From Craterostigma plantagineum (lineage: Eukaryota; Streptophyta; Magnoliopsida; Lamiales; Linderniaceae): 64,000 nt of DNA. The stretch is taken from assembly GCA_027422505.1 (NCBI GenBank), contig JAPQWV010000005.1:10979501-11043500 (forward strand). The letters run 5' to 3'. A program made the position numbers and the translations under genes. Shown here in pieces: positions 11,145 to 22,433 of the stretch. Each line of letters starts with the position of its first letter. Within the stretch, counting starts at the first letter, position 1. Under the pieces are notes generated by a model, which worked only from the letters and a program-made list of their open reading frames with translations, had not been told where the DNA came from and did not search any database.

Positions 11145-11786
11145 CCTAACGCGGATCAATATCTTCCATTTGAATCCAGTTTTGCTCGATTCCGACGTGA
11201 TTTGAAGAAGTTTTTGCTAGAAAAACTCATTTTCGATTTTTTCCACTGTTTTTAGGTGTTTTTAAATCGTTTTCAGTGATTTCTTAACCCTAGGATGTTA
11301 GAAAACTGATTTGAGAACATTTATGCACTTTCACGTCGATTTCAGCCAAGTTTGAGTAGGATTTGAGCAAAAACGAGTCTGAAAATCTGGGTTTTACTAA
11401 ACTGTTCATCGATAACCGATAGAACAATACCTTTGAGTTTGAAGGTTTCGACCGAAAACCACTATGAGAAGCTTCGATTGATTTGAGTTTCGGGCAATTT
11501 TTCACTAATTTCACAGTTTCGATCGATACAACTCTCGGCGAAAGCCCAATCCATCTCGCCCGAAACGCTACAGTACCCAATTGCTACTCTTCGATCGATA
11601 CAATTCTCGGCGAAAGCCCAATCCATCTCGCCCGAAAGGCTACAGTACCCAATTTCACAGTTTCGATCGATACAATTCTCGGCGAAAGCCTAATCAATTT
11701 CACATATGGAAATATAGATCAATGGATCGATAGAGAGAGCTGAATAGTCATTCCAAAAAAAAAAGAGCTGAAAAGATGATCATAAC

Positions 11787-12180
11787 CTTGAAGGCAGTCG
11801 CAATTCTCAGCCTCCTTCCTCACCACATCCAAGACCGAGTCAATCAGCTCAGCGCCCTCCGTATAATGCCGTTTCGCCCAATTGTTACCCGCGCCCGACT
11901 GCCCGAAGACGAAGTTATCGGGCCTAAATATCTTGCCGAACGGGCCGGATCTAACGGAATCCATGGTTCCTGGCTCGAGATCCATGAGGACGGCGCGTGG
12001 GACGTACCTCCCGCCGCTGGCCTCATTGTAGTACACGTTGATGCGTTCCAATTGGAGCTCCGAGTCTCCGCTGTATCTCCCCGTCTGATCGACGCCGTTC
12101 TCGTCGCAAATCACCTCCCAGAACTTGGCGCCGATCTGATTGCCGCACTGACCGCCTTGGATGTGAAGGATTTCTCTCAT
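11787..12180 (-). pseudogene. TUB: Captured beta-tubulin exon 1 (host gene fragment)
   Basis: On the minus strand the ATG at 12180 opens [17 protein letters not shown] and runs 131 codons plus one base without a stop to ENCDCLQG, then a GT donor at 11786. The segment includes [20 protein letters not shown] and [14 protein letters not shown]. Its length, 394 nt, equals the conserved first exon of plant beta-tubulin genes. Beyond the donor comes intron-like T-rich sequence, so genomic DNA rather than a processed mRNA was taken up. One unusual residue is Arg where the family has Gly (AKRHYTEG). The rest of tubulin is absent, so no working tubulin is possible. It lies antisense inside the copia #2 leader. 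Confidence 0.93.
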
Positions 12181-12650
12181 CGTCTGAAATTGAGTGATCA
12201 AAACTTGTTGAGAACAAACAAACAGTGCTGTGTATGTGTTGAATTGAAAATGACAAGGGGCTCATCCTATTTAGATAAGATAGTTTGGGTGTCAAACTTT
12301 AGTTTCGAAATTAAGTTGGGGTTATTTGTAGTTACTATAAATTAAGAGCTGTCGATGCAATTATTGTATTAATCAAGCCGAACATGGGCGGGCCAATCAA
12401 TTGCATAAAAATGACAGCTTTTTTCCATCACATGACTGACCAAAATTAACACAAGCTGGCAAATGGCAACGTGAATATACGTTGGCTGATTCGATCGAAA
12501 GTCGAAATCTAAGGCTATGATCTGTTGCGGCACTGTCACACGCTATTATTTTTTGAAAAAACATTTCGTTTCTTTCCATGATTTATAATTGGTCGTGGTA
12601 GTAATACTATTATTGCACGCTTTTGGGCTTATTTTTCTCTGATTTGCGGC
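12181..12650 (-). promoter_or_regulatory. Probable captured beta-tubulin 5' UTR and promoter region
   Basis: Upstream of the tubulin ATG on the minus strand is AC/CT-rich leader-like sequence (about 12181-12250), then a CTAAATAGG TATA-like string near 12266-12275. The sequence lacks the GAAAC motifs of the copia leader, which resume near 12780, so it is taken as part of the captured genomic piece. Promoter activity is inferred only. The right breakpoint is uncertain. Confidence 0.45.
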
Positions 12651-13383
12651 ACCTCAGCACAACTTGCTGTGGAGTAGAGTAGTGGGGTGAAGTGTTTCTG
12701 TCTTCGTGGGTTTCACATTCTAGACTGGTGAGTGCTGAAATGTAAACTCTTCGATTCAGCTCAAGATTTTGACTGCCGATTTACTGCGAAAGCCTAATCT
12801 ATTTCGCCCGAAAGTCTACAGTAACAAATTGATAAGTTTCGCCCGATTCATATCTCGGCGAAAGTCCAATTTACTCACTGTTTCGCCCGAAACTCAATCA
12901 TTCAATTAGCCAATTTCAATCTTAGACAATCGAAACGATTTATTCCAATCGAAATCGAAATTCTTCTTTCGATCGAAACTTTCCTTATCTAAGCTGTTTC
13001 GCCCGATTCACCTCTGTCGCTCGAATTTAGCCTTTGGGATCTATACCGGACGATTCACACCTTCGCCCAATTCTAGAACACAAAATTCAATTCAATTGCC
13101 CGATTCTAAACACTTAGGACCAATCGATATAAAGTTAGAATCGATCAAGCATTCAAATTGTATAGACCAAAAAATTTTTAATCTCACTTAACTCCAATCA
13201 TCTGATCCTCAAGCAGTACACAAAATTCACCAAATCTTTAAATTGCGACAGAACTTATTAAAAGAATTTACCTACTTAGACTCGACACTCGAAATCTTTC
13301 AAACTTGACTATATCTCATTCAAAACTAAAGCGTCTCATTTCGCAGATATATCACGCGTTAACGATCATTACCAAACACAATC

Positions 13384-14760
13384 ATGGACGGTCTTGCTAT
13401 TGGATCTAACAACCGTGAACCACTACTAAGATGGGGAGAGTACGGCATATGGAAGCAACGATTCATCAATTTCATAGAAATCAAGGATGCAGACCTCACA
13501 AACGACATGCTTTCCTCCGTTTTTGAAGGACCCGCTCAATTTTGGACCATCATCCCTGCTCAACCCGAGGCGATTCCTGCAATCCCAGAGAGGAGAACTC
13601 CTAAGGACCCTAGTCGATACAACGATGCTGAGAGAGCACGAGGCAGAGCAGACAAGCTTGCCCGACACTATGTACTTCAGGCTCTACCAAATGATGTCTA
13701 CAAGCAAGTCGACGCAATGGTCACAACAAAGGAAATTTGGGATGAAGTCTGCAAAATGATGGTTGGGACAGAAGTTAGCAACCTATCTAAGAAGTCCAGC
13801 ATTCTCACTGCCTATGACTCCTTCAAAGGTAAGGAGGGGGAGGAACTTCGAGATGTTTACCTTCGTTTCCTGACTATCATCAACGAGATGAGAAAAATCA
13901 ATATCCAACGCTCCAATCTCGAACACAACATCAAGTTCCTTTCCTCACTTCAACCTGAGTGGGGACGGATTGCAGTACTGGTTAAGCAACAGAACAAAGA
14001 TCTGGACGCTATGGATATTCACTCCGTACACGATAATCTCTCACAATTCTCGCAGTATGCCAAAGAAATCAAGAACGAAGGGAAAACAAATGTCGACATG
14101 GAACCAATTGCACTCGTCTCTTCCAAGTCAAGCAACAGGAGCTCGAGAATTTCTAAAGGAAAGCAGGTCGTACAATCTGACACCTCTGACAACGACGAAT
14201 CTGACCAAAATCTGAGGACGAACTCGAATCAATCAGAAAGAAACTGGCCATGATTTCTGAGACAGTCAATAAGATGAGCGCCAAGAAATCATCTTCTTCC
14301 TACAACAAACAACGAACCTCGAGTGGGAAACAGAAGTTCGTTGCCCCTGACGAGGCTGAAACTAAGAAATCTGAAGTAGTCAAGAAGTGCTTCAACTGTG
14401 GCAAGCCGGGTCACTTTGCTTCTGAATGCTTCAGACCTAAGAAGAAAAACACTGAATACTACAAGAAAAAATTTCAGCTCTCACTGCGCAAGGAGGCGGG
14501 AATTGTCTTGGTTGCTGAGGAAGAGGAATGGCTGGAGGACACATTTGACGAGGAGGAGGAAGAAATGGCCTTCATGGTGAAAAGCATTGAGGATGACTCC
14601 GACGAGGATGAGCCAGCAATCGGATCAGACAGGACGGACGTCTCTTCATCCGACCTGGAGGTATACACTACATCCCTAGATGATTTCGTTAAACTTGAAT
14701 GTAGGATAGCCGAACTCTCCATGCATCGTAAAGATTACTCAGAACCCCAAAGCAATTTTT
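13384..14760 (+). pseudogene. Copia #2 gag: capsid-type region and CCHC zinc knuckle
   Basis: The ATG at 13384 begins MDGLAIGSNNREPLLRWGEY and resembles plant copia gag (UBN2/DUF4219 type) through 14205 or so. A one-base shift, probably in the A-run near 14206, moves the frame. The second part (14250-14762) has CFNCGKPGHFASEC, a complete CCHC knuckle, followed by an acidic stretch. It then breaks again near 14755. Gag forms the particle that packages element RNA. The start codon is chosen because it follows the leader and matches the gag start of copia #4 (MDAYSLGNDNRPP). Confidence 0.88.
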
Positions 14761-14762
14761 AA

Positions 14763-16178
14763 CAAAAATTATGCCTTGCTAAACAAACAACAGGAAGAGA
14801 TAGCTATTCTTAATGAATCCTTGACCTTATCTGAAAAGTAAAGACTTTAGAAGCGCATATAGAAAGCAAAGAAAAACAAATCAACGATATGAGTAGAAGC
14901 TTGAAAGACAGCGAAGAAGAACGAGCAAATGTACTGTCCCAATATGAACTAATCACCAACGAACGTGTTCGTCTATACAAGAAAGTCAAAGAGTTAGAGG
15001 ACATTAACACCAAAAGAGGTCAATCTGAACAAACCATCTTCCTTAGTCAACCTAAAGATGTAGAATTCTATGATCCTTGCCAAGGATTGGGATTTGAACC
15101 CACCACTAACCCTGAAAAAGATAAGATACATTCTCTGTACAACATTAAGCGTCTTGGGTTGAGCCTTGAACAACTAAGGCCCTTCATAGAATCAAGCGAG
15201 GTGACTGGATCTGAAGAATGGAAACGGGGGAATAAAGAATGGACCCAAATTGAGTATGACTACACAGAACTCAATAATAGCGATAAAACAAGAGAGATAC
15301 CACTCTCTTATGACTATATATTACCTTTTGGACCTGAAACTCAGGAAAGCACTGACGAGGCGGCTAAACTCATTCGTTCATCTATTTATATTCCAGAGAT
15401 TATTCGCAAAATCAGTGAGTTGACAGCCTCCCTAGAATCAGAAAAGAAAGCCCACGAAGAAGAGAGAACTATTCTGTTAAGCAAAATTTATACTCTTGAA
15501 AACTTTCCTGACGCTTACAGACCCTCCACATCCCATCCTGTTCCAGAGTCCTCTACATATAAATTCAAGCAAACTACGAAGAAAATTCCTTTATCTCACA
15601 CTAACTTTGTATCACATGTACCCACAGACAAAGGCGTGAGATCTGAGGAAGCGAAGAAGGTTCGATCTGGCTCAGCAAAGAAGACAACAGTTCCTGATAA
15701 GAAGAAGAGACCAGTCTCAAACTTTTCTTCTCATGTTTCGAAATCTTTTGCATTTCCAAAAGTGACTTCTTGTAATGTCGCAGAACGTGTTTCGGTATTT
15801 CATGCCCTAAAAACTAAATTTTGTCATGTCAACAATGATGTACTTTCCCATCCTCGTGACAGTTATTTCAGCAAAAGCGCTTCCACGTCACATAGCACTC
15901 GTTCTAAGGTCATATCTCCCACGCCATCCAATCATACTATCAAATCTAAAGTAAAGAAACACACCACCTCAAAGACCAAGCCGAACAAGAAATTAAGTCG
16001 AAAACAGATTTGGATTCCAAAATCCCAACTACATCTTGTAGGAAATCGTCACGCTTGGATTCTTAAACCAATTATTCCACAACCTAGCAAAGAATTAAAT
16101 CTAGCAACAAACAAGTTAGATTCTACACCTGCTATCAAAGGAGGGCCCATCTATAAATGGGTGCCTAAACTTGCTTGA
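14763..16178 (+). pseudogene. Copia #2 gag coiled-coil extension ending at a stop before pol
   Basis: The main reading (14889-16178) is rich in Lys, Glu, Ser and Leu with heptad-like stretches (SLKDSEEERANVLSQYELI, VRLYKKVKELEDI). Its conserved QTIFLSQPKD block recurs in copia #3. The C-terminal half is basic and Ser/Lys-rich and ends KWVPKLA followed by TGA. Breaks near 14760 and 14840 disconnect it from the zinc-knuckle part. Copies #3, #4 and #5 carry related coiled-coil segments. The function is unknown; it may be a structural extension of gag. Confidence 0.7.
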
Positions 16179-16882
16179 TTCTTTTGCAGGTCCGTCATGT
16201 GTGGTACTTAGATTCAGGTTGCTCCTCACACATGACTGGAAACAAAGAGCTGTTGAGCAACTTCTCTGAAGGATTTCTCGGAAAAGTCTACTTCGGAAAC
16301 GGTCAATCTGCATCTATGCTAGGAACAGGCGATCTCATTCATGACAGGCTGACCATCAAAGGGGTGTCCTACGTCGAAGGTCTGAGCTACGATTTATTCA
16401 GCATCGGACGTTTCTGTGACAAAGGCTACAAGGTGAACTTCGAGACCAGCAAATGTAGTGTCACAGATAACAATGGAAGAGAGCTACTCACTGGCTATAG
16501 GAAAACGAATCTCTACTCCATTGATCTCAAAACTGTCCGACCAACGTGCCTCATCTCCCGAGCCTCTCTTCACCAGAACGATCTCTGGCATCAGCGACTT
16601 TCCCATCTCAACTTCAGAGACCTTAACAAACTGCGATCAGAAAACTTGGTCAAAGGACTTCCCTCGTTCAGATATCACAAAGAGCATCTTTGCTCGGCAT
16701 GTGAAATGGGAAAGATTAGGAAGGCATCTCACCGGACCAAACACATAGCCTCAACTTCCAACCTCTCGAACTCATTCACATGGATCTGTGTGGACCCATG
16801 CGTACTCAGACCATCAATGGGCGAAAATATGTGTTGGTTATTGTGGATGATTTCTCACGCTACACATGGACCAAATTTCTGA
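16179..16882 (+). pseudogene. Copia #2 protease and integrase zinc-binding domain
   Basis: VWYLDSGCSSHMTG, with the aspartic protease DSG intact, begins near 16198. The GAG_pre-integrase region follows, with HQRLSHLNF and LCSACEMGK giving the His-His-Cys-Cys zinc site. Near 16763 one base is missing, and the frame passes to the downstream reading that starts at 16780. Protease matures gag-pol, and the zinc domain belongs to integrase. Confidence 0.88.
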
Positions 16883-19278
16883 GAACAAAGGACGAAACTC
16901 CAGGTCTAATCATTGAGTTTATCAAAACCGCTGAAAACCTCTACCAACTAAGTATACAAATCATCAGAACTGACAATGGGACAGAATTCAAGAACAGAAA
17001 ACTCAGTGACTTTTATGCATCACTTGGAATCACCCAGCAGTTCGCAGCGGCAAAAACACCTCAACAAAACGGGGTAGTTGAACGCAAGAACAGAACCTTA
17101 GTTGAAGCAACTCGTACACTCCTCATTCACTCTGGACTACCTCACTTCTTGTGGGCCGAAGCCATGAACACAGCTTGTTTCACTCAAAATCGTGGCTCGC
17201 TTCACAAGAGGTTCAATAGGACTCCCTATGAGTTGATAAATCGTAGAGTGCCAGACGTCTCTTTCCTGAGAGTCTTTGGGTGCAAGTGCTATGTAGCAAA
17301 TGATCGTGAAGATAGGGGCAAACTTGACCCAAAAGCATTTGAAGGGATACTGGTGGGATACTCAACAACATCAAAAGCCTATCGCATATATCTCAAGGAG
17401 AAAAGATCTGTTATGGAAAGCATTAACGTAACGTTTGATGAAGTAGACCGAGTTGTTTCTGCACAAATCAGTCCAGAACCAGGACTTCTACGAGAATTGA
17501 CAAAGGATCAACCAAGCACCTTCTCTGTGGGCGAAACTTCAAAATCAAATGCATTGAGCGACATGGAACTCGATCTCTTATTCGAGTATCTCTTTTCTAA
17601 GCCTTCGCCACCCACTGTTCCAACAACTTCCGCAGCACCAGAAAATAATGATCCAGCAGAGACTAGCAATGAGAATTCCCCTCCTACAATGGAAAATCTT
17701 CACCTTGATGACGATAGTGAACCTCCAACAGATACAGAGATGATATCCAGCTCAGCCGTTGAAACTCCTCAGCCTTCTAGTTCAACAATAGAAATTTCTT
17801 CAGGAGAGTCAGTAATGCCTCAACCTGGAGAAGAAACGGAGCATCAGGCTGATCAGAGTGAAGAAACAACACACGACACAAATGCAGCTGGATCATCACA
17901 ACCTAGTACAAGAAAGTGGACCCGAGCACACCCAAACTCACAAATAATTGGAGACCCTTCCACTGGAGTAACCACTCGAGCATCAACAATAAATGAAAGC
18001 CTCTATTCCTGCTTTCTCAGTCAAAAGGAGCCCAGCAAAGTAACTGAAGCACTCGCCGATCCAGATTGGATAATCGCAATGCAGGAGGAAATCAATCAGT
18101 TTGAGAGGTTAAAAGTTTGGAACCTAGTACCTAGACCAGGTGGGAAAACTATCATAGGGACTAAATGGGTGTTTAAGAACAAAAAAGACGAGCAAGGAGT
18201 TGTTATCCGGAATAAAGCAAGGCTGGTGGCAAAAGGTTACAATCAACAAGAAGGAATCGACTATGATGAGACATATGCCCCAGTCACAAGAATTGAAGCC
18301 ATCAGGATATTCTTAGCTTTCGCTGCACACAAGAACTTCACAGTCTACCAGATGGATGTCAAAACTGCATTTCTCAACGGAATACTAAAAGAAGAAGTGT
18401 TTGTATCTCAGGCTGAACGCTTTGTAAACGAACAACTCCCAGACCACGTCTACAGACTCGATAAAGCTCTCAATGGACTTAAACAAGCTCCCAGAGCCTG
18501 GTACGAGGTCCTCTCGGATTTTCTCATCTCCTCTGGTTTCACAAAAAGGAAGATCGATACAACTCTCTTCATCAAGAAGGACGGCTCAGACATTATGTTA
18601 GTGCAGATTTACGTCGACGACATCATATTTGGGTTAACAGACTCAAGAATGTGCAGGAACTTTCGGGATCTAATGAAGCAGAAATTTGAAATGAGCATGA
18701 TGGGCAAACTAAGCTTTTTCTTAGGCCTTCAGGTTAAGCAGCTTCACGAAGGAATCTTCATTAGTCAATCCAAGTACATTCACGACATACTCAAGAAGTA
18801 CAACTTGGACAACTCTAATGCTGCCATCACTCCCATGTCTACCTCGCGCAAACTTGATGCAGATTCATCAGGAAAATCTGTTAACCAGACGATCTATCGA
18901 GGCATGATAGGATCACTGCTCTATCTTACGTCCAGTAGGCCTGACATCATGTTCGCCACGTATCTCTGTGCTCGTTTTCAAGCAGATCCCAAGGAATCTC
19001 ACATGCTCGCAGTCAAGACAATTTTCAAATACCTCAAGGGAACTTCAAATCTAGGTCTATGGTACCCGATGGAGTCAAGCTTCGAACTCGTAGGATACAC
19101 CGACGCTGATTACGCGGGATGCAAGCTGGACAGAAAGAGCACTTCTGGAGCCGCTCAATTTCTCGGGGGTAAACTTGTAAGCTGGTCGTCTCGAAAGCAA
19201 AATTGTGTCTCAACTTCGACAGCAGAGGCAGAATATGTCGCTGCTGCGAGTTGCTGCTCACAAATTTTGTGGATGTGA
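16780..19278 (+). pseudogene. Copia #2 integrase core, reverse transcriptase and RNase H
   Basis: This long uninterrupted reading has 832 residues. The integrase core shows [18 protein letters not shown] and [13 protein letters not shown] (D, D, E). A Ser/Thr/Glu-rich linker follows. RT shows [12 protein letters not shown], motif [14 protein letters not shown], and YVDDIIFG with both catalytic Asp. RNase H shows YTDADYAGC and [12 protein letters not shown]. The frame ends at TGA 19276-19278, where copia #1 has AGA, so this stop is a point change inside RNase H. Integrase before RT places it in Ty1/copia. Confidence 0.95.
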
Positions 19279-19521
19279 ACCCAGCTGCGAGATTTTGGCA
19301 TAACATTAAACCGTATTCCAATTTTAGTGACTCTAAAAGTGCTATAGCTATAACAAAAAATCCAGTACATCATTCACGCACAAAACATATAGACATTAGA
19401 TATCACTTTATCAAGGAACATGTGGAACAAGGTACAATCGAAATGCATTTTGTTCACATAGATCTTCAACTTGCCGACCTATTCACTAAGGCATTGGATG
19501 AAAAGCGATTCCAATTCCTGG
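19279..19521 (+). pseudogene. Copia #2 RNase H C-terminus, frameshifted
   Basis: After the in-frame stop, the RNase H C-terminus continues as FSDSKSAIAITKN, HIDIRYHFIKEHV and LADLFTKAL. A one-base loss near 19322 puts it out of frame with the part above. It is cut at 19521 by a solo LTR and resumes at 22434. Confidence 0.85.
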
Positions 19522-20044
19522 TGTCAGGACCCGCTGTCCCAATCGCCTAATTCTAACGTATCCTATGTGCCTAACGTTGCTTTAACTTAAAAGAGTTGCG
19601 GAAATGCGTATGAAATTTTTTTCCATTTTTGTAATGGAAGTAGTTTCTGTACATGACAAAAGAATTACATGACTTCCTAACTTCATGTGAATCCTAATTA
19701 CACGAGATGTGTATACATGCATATCAAAAGAATCTCTGTGCGCCCGGCCTCACAGGTCGTCATCCATGCACACACTCCCATCCCAAAAGCTGCTGGAAGC
19801 GCCAAAAGATTTCCTTGCCATCTAAGCGATCACGTACCGTGGTCGCTCGCACCTACAACACATAACATAAGGGATGAGCGATATGCTCAGTAAGTAGAAA
19901 TCATGCATGACGCGCACGTGATAAAACCCCGCAAAGGCAATCCACGCCGATGCATCTTATGTCGTATGAATCAACTTAATCTCATATCTTTTATCTTAGG
20001 GCCCTTGGCAGGCTTTTACCCAGGCGTACACCGTAAAGAGCTCT

Positions 20045-20260
20045 ATCCAACCACGGGCATCAGCCCAAAGTATGAGGGCATCAACCCAACCATACTAAAG
20101 CATGAGGGCATCAACCCAACCACGCTAATCAGGGATATAAGGGCATCAACCCGACCATGAGGGCATCAACCCAACCATGGTATCCCCCGACGCATCAACG
20201 TCGTTCGTATACTGGCGACGCATCAACGTCGCCGACGGCGCATCAACGCCGTCTCGGTGC
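20045..20260 (+). repeat. GGGCATCAACCC and GACGCATCAACGTCG short repeats in solo LTR
   Basis: The motif GAGGGCATCAACCCAACCA and variants occur about five times from 20060 to 20180. Three dyad-like copies of GRCGCATCAACGYCG follow (about 20188-20252). Confidence 0.8.
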
Positions 20261-20984
20261 CCCGGAAGCCGCCCCTCACTTTACTTATAACCTCATTGCC
20301 CACCTCGGCATTCACTTTTCGCTATTTGCGACATAATCATGCACGCTCATCATCTTACTACCCCCATTTCGTGTATGTCGTGCATATGCAAATGCATCAT
20401 CATCATAATGCTTACCATAATCATAAATCACGTCAAATAATCCACGTAAGCACTTAGTCACATAGACGCATATTTGGCACGTACAACATGTTATGTGTTG
20501 TAGTTGAATTTCCACTTACCTGGCGTCCGTAGACTAACTGCTACCTGCCCTGGCGAATTTCCTAAGTCCCGACCTTAGGCACCAAAACATTCGTATCAGT
20601 AAGCTATTAATTAATTAAGCTAGCTAAGTACTCGAATTATTTTAAGTCATGAACCTAATTTTCGACTTTAAACTATTTGCTAGCCGGTCTAGTGAAATTC
20701 CTAAAATTTCGTCCTTTAAACCTGCCAAGGCTATGAAGTCAGTCCATAAATTATTTTAAATCAACTATATAATTTTCGTTCCAAAATTCTATCGAATGCG
20801 ATGTCTACCTATACCGAAAATTGGCCCTAAGGACACCGATAGGCAAATTATGATCGGGCGTTGAAAGAGCCTATGCTCATTGAAATCGGAGTATTTTTCT
20901 TATTGAATGGTGCGAAAATATTTTTCCTAAAAAGGCGATAGTTTTTTTTTTTTTTTTATAACTTAAATCGTTTAATCTAAGGGG

Positions 20985-21625
20985 TTCAATTCGTGAAGTT
21001 GATTTGCGAAGTGTTTGAGTTCGCAAACCATTGGATTCGTAAAACTCGATTCGCCATCCTCATAGGACCCGCAAAACCTTGGACCCGCGAAATGAATTGG
21101 GCCCGTGAACCTCCATTCGCAAACCTCATGGGGTTCGCAAAGTAGGGAGGCCGCAAAAGGAGCACGGCCCGCGACATGGTTTGGGTCGGCAAAGTGGGTT
21201 CGCAAACTTCTCAACCCACGAAGTGACTTGAACTCGCAAAGCTCGAGTTCGCAAAGTGGGTTCTATTCGTAAGATGGGGCCGCGAAGTGCATGAACCCGC
21301 AAAACGGAGTCGCAAAGTTCCTAACCGCTTGGGGTTCGCAAACCATCAACCCGCAAAGCTTCCGCTTGCATGGATTCGCAAACTTGGTGGGACTCGCAAA
21401 TTTTAGCAGGACTCGCAAAGTAGCTTCGAAATTCTCCAGCCCGCAATCCTCTATGGATTCGCAAAGTGTGCTTGGCCTCGCGAAACTGCCGAGTTCGCAA
21501 AACGAGCGCGGCTCGTGAACGTCTCGAAGCCGCGAAGTGGGGTTTGCATGGGTTCGCAAACATCCCGCTACCTCCTCAATTCGCAAAATACTCCACTAAC
21601 ACTTCTCAGTTCGCAAAGTACTACT
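20985..21625 (+). repeat. TTCGCAAA-rich degenerate repeat field in solo LTR
   Basis: Short irregular units of the type ..TTCGCAAAGTGG../..CCCGCAAA.. recur every 15-30 bp, some 35 times, over 640 bp. The overlapping small ORFs here are by-products of the repeat and are not called as genes. Confidence 0.8.
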
Positions 21626-22433
21626 TTAAAAGATTAAAAGTCATTTTCTCCAAGAACATTATGAAGGCCGATTGGAACTGCAGGAACCCTAAAATCGAGC
21701 TAAACAATAACGCCAACCTTATCTTATATTTTCGTGCTTAAATTCCCTAAAACATGTTGTTATAGGACTAAAAACGCAAAGATTAAGGTTAGGGCATCTC
21801 TCAGTTCTTAAATTCGTGCCTTAGGCTCAAAACCTTACCGAAACCCCGTCATTTAAAGTCGCACAGCTCTAATCTTTAAGAAAACGTAAATGCTATGGTT
21901 TAAAGAACATACCTAGTCCCAATTTGTTAGCTTGGTATCTCGGCTCCTCCTTCTTTCTTTCTTGTCCCAACTCTCGTTACTTTCTTACACTGGGTTTGTG
22001 GACTTCAAATGGATTTTAGACTACATTTAATTCATTTAAGGGATGGGGATGGGACTCAATTTACGAAAATATCCCTTATTTTAAGGAAATTTGTCCCTAA
22101 GCCATTAAATATTTTGGGCTCAACTCTCAATTTAGCCCATTAGTGATCCTAGCAACTTTTGGGCCTAATTTTAATTTTAGCCCAAACCTTGTTCATGGCT
22201 CAAATTTCTTTAGCCTATCTTTCAAAAATTCCTAACTAGATTAAGGGTCAGTTGGTACAATTTAACTGTACCAAATTTCATAAGATCACCTAAGCACGTA
22301 ATTTTCCACACAAGTTTCAAGTAAGTCACATAAGCATGAAGGTAACACACGAAAAGCACATAATTGCATTCCACGTTTTTATGCAAATTTATTGGCCCTA
22401 ATGTGCTTACGAGGACTCGGGTGCTACACCTGG

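Larger units (their letters stand above)
11145..13383 (+). other. Copia #2 leader (5' UTR) with GAAAC motif arrays and captured host DNA
   Basis: The long non-coding leader sits between the primer site and the gag ATG at 13384. The flanks (about 11440-11710 and 12775-13090) carry repeated TTTCGATCGAT, CTCGGCGAAAG and TCGCCCGAAA motifs, with a tandem of about 60 bp around 11519-11700. The middle (about 11750-12650) is unrelated in style and contains a beta-tubulin exon 1 on the minus strand. Confidence 0.8.
19522..22428 (+). mobile_element. Gypsy-type solo LTR (2.9 kb) in copia #2
   Basis: The 2,907-bp block starts TGTCAGGACCCG and ends GGGTGCTACA. It is flanked by CCTGG at 19517-19521 and 22429-22433. 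Removing it restores the copia reading toward ATTAGGCATGTTGAACCG, found uninterrupted in copia #1. The size and termini fit the long LTRs of Tekay/Del-like chromoviruses. It holds two internal repeat fields. The strand is taken from resemblance of its ends to the 40537 LTR. No coding region was seen. Confidence 0.88.

Noticed and set aside
11776..12345. Plus-strand 189-residue ORF over the tubulin piece
   Set aside because: It is antisense to the clear beta-tubulin exon 1 on the minus strand and has no recognisable domain.
20045..20260. CRISPR-like array
   Set aside because: Short degenerate repeats without regular unique spacers, in plant LTR DNA.
20972..21586. Overlapping ORFs with repeated Phe-Ala-Asn residues
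   Set aside because: They are translations of the TTCGCAAA repeat field in the solo LTR.
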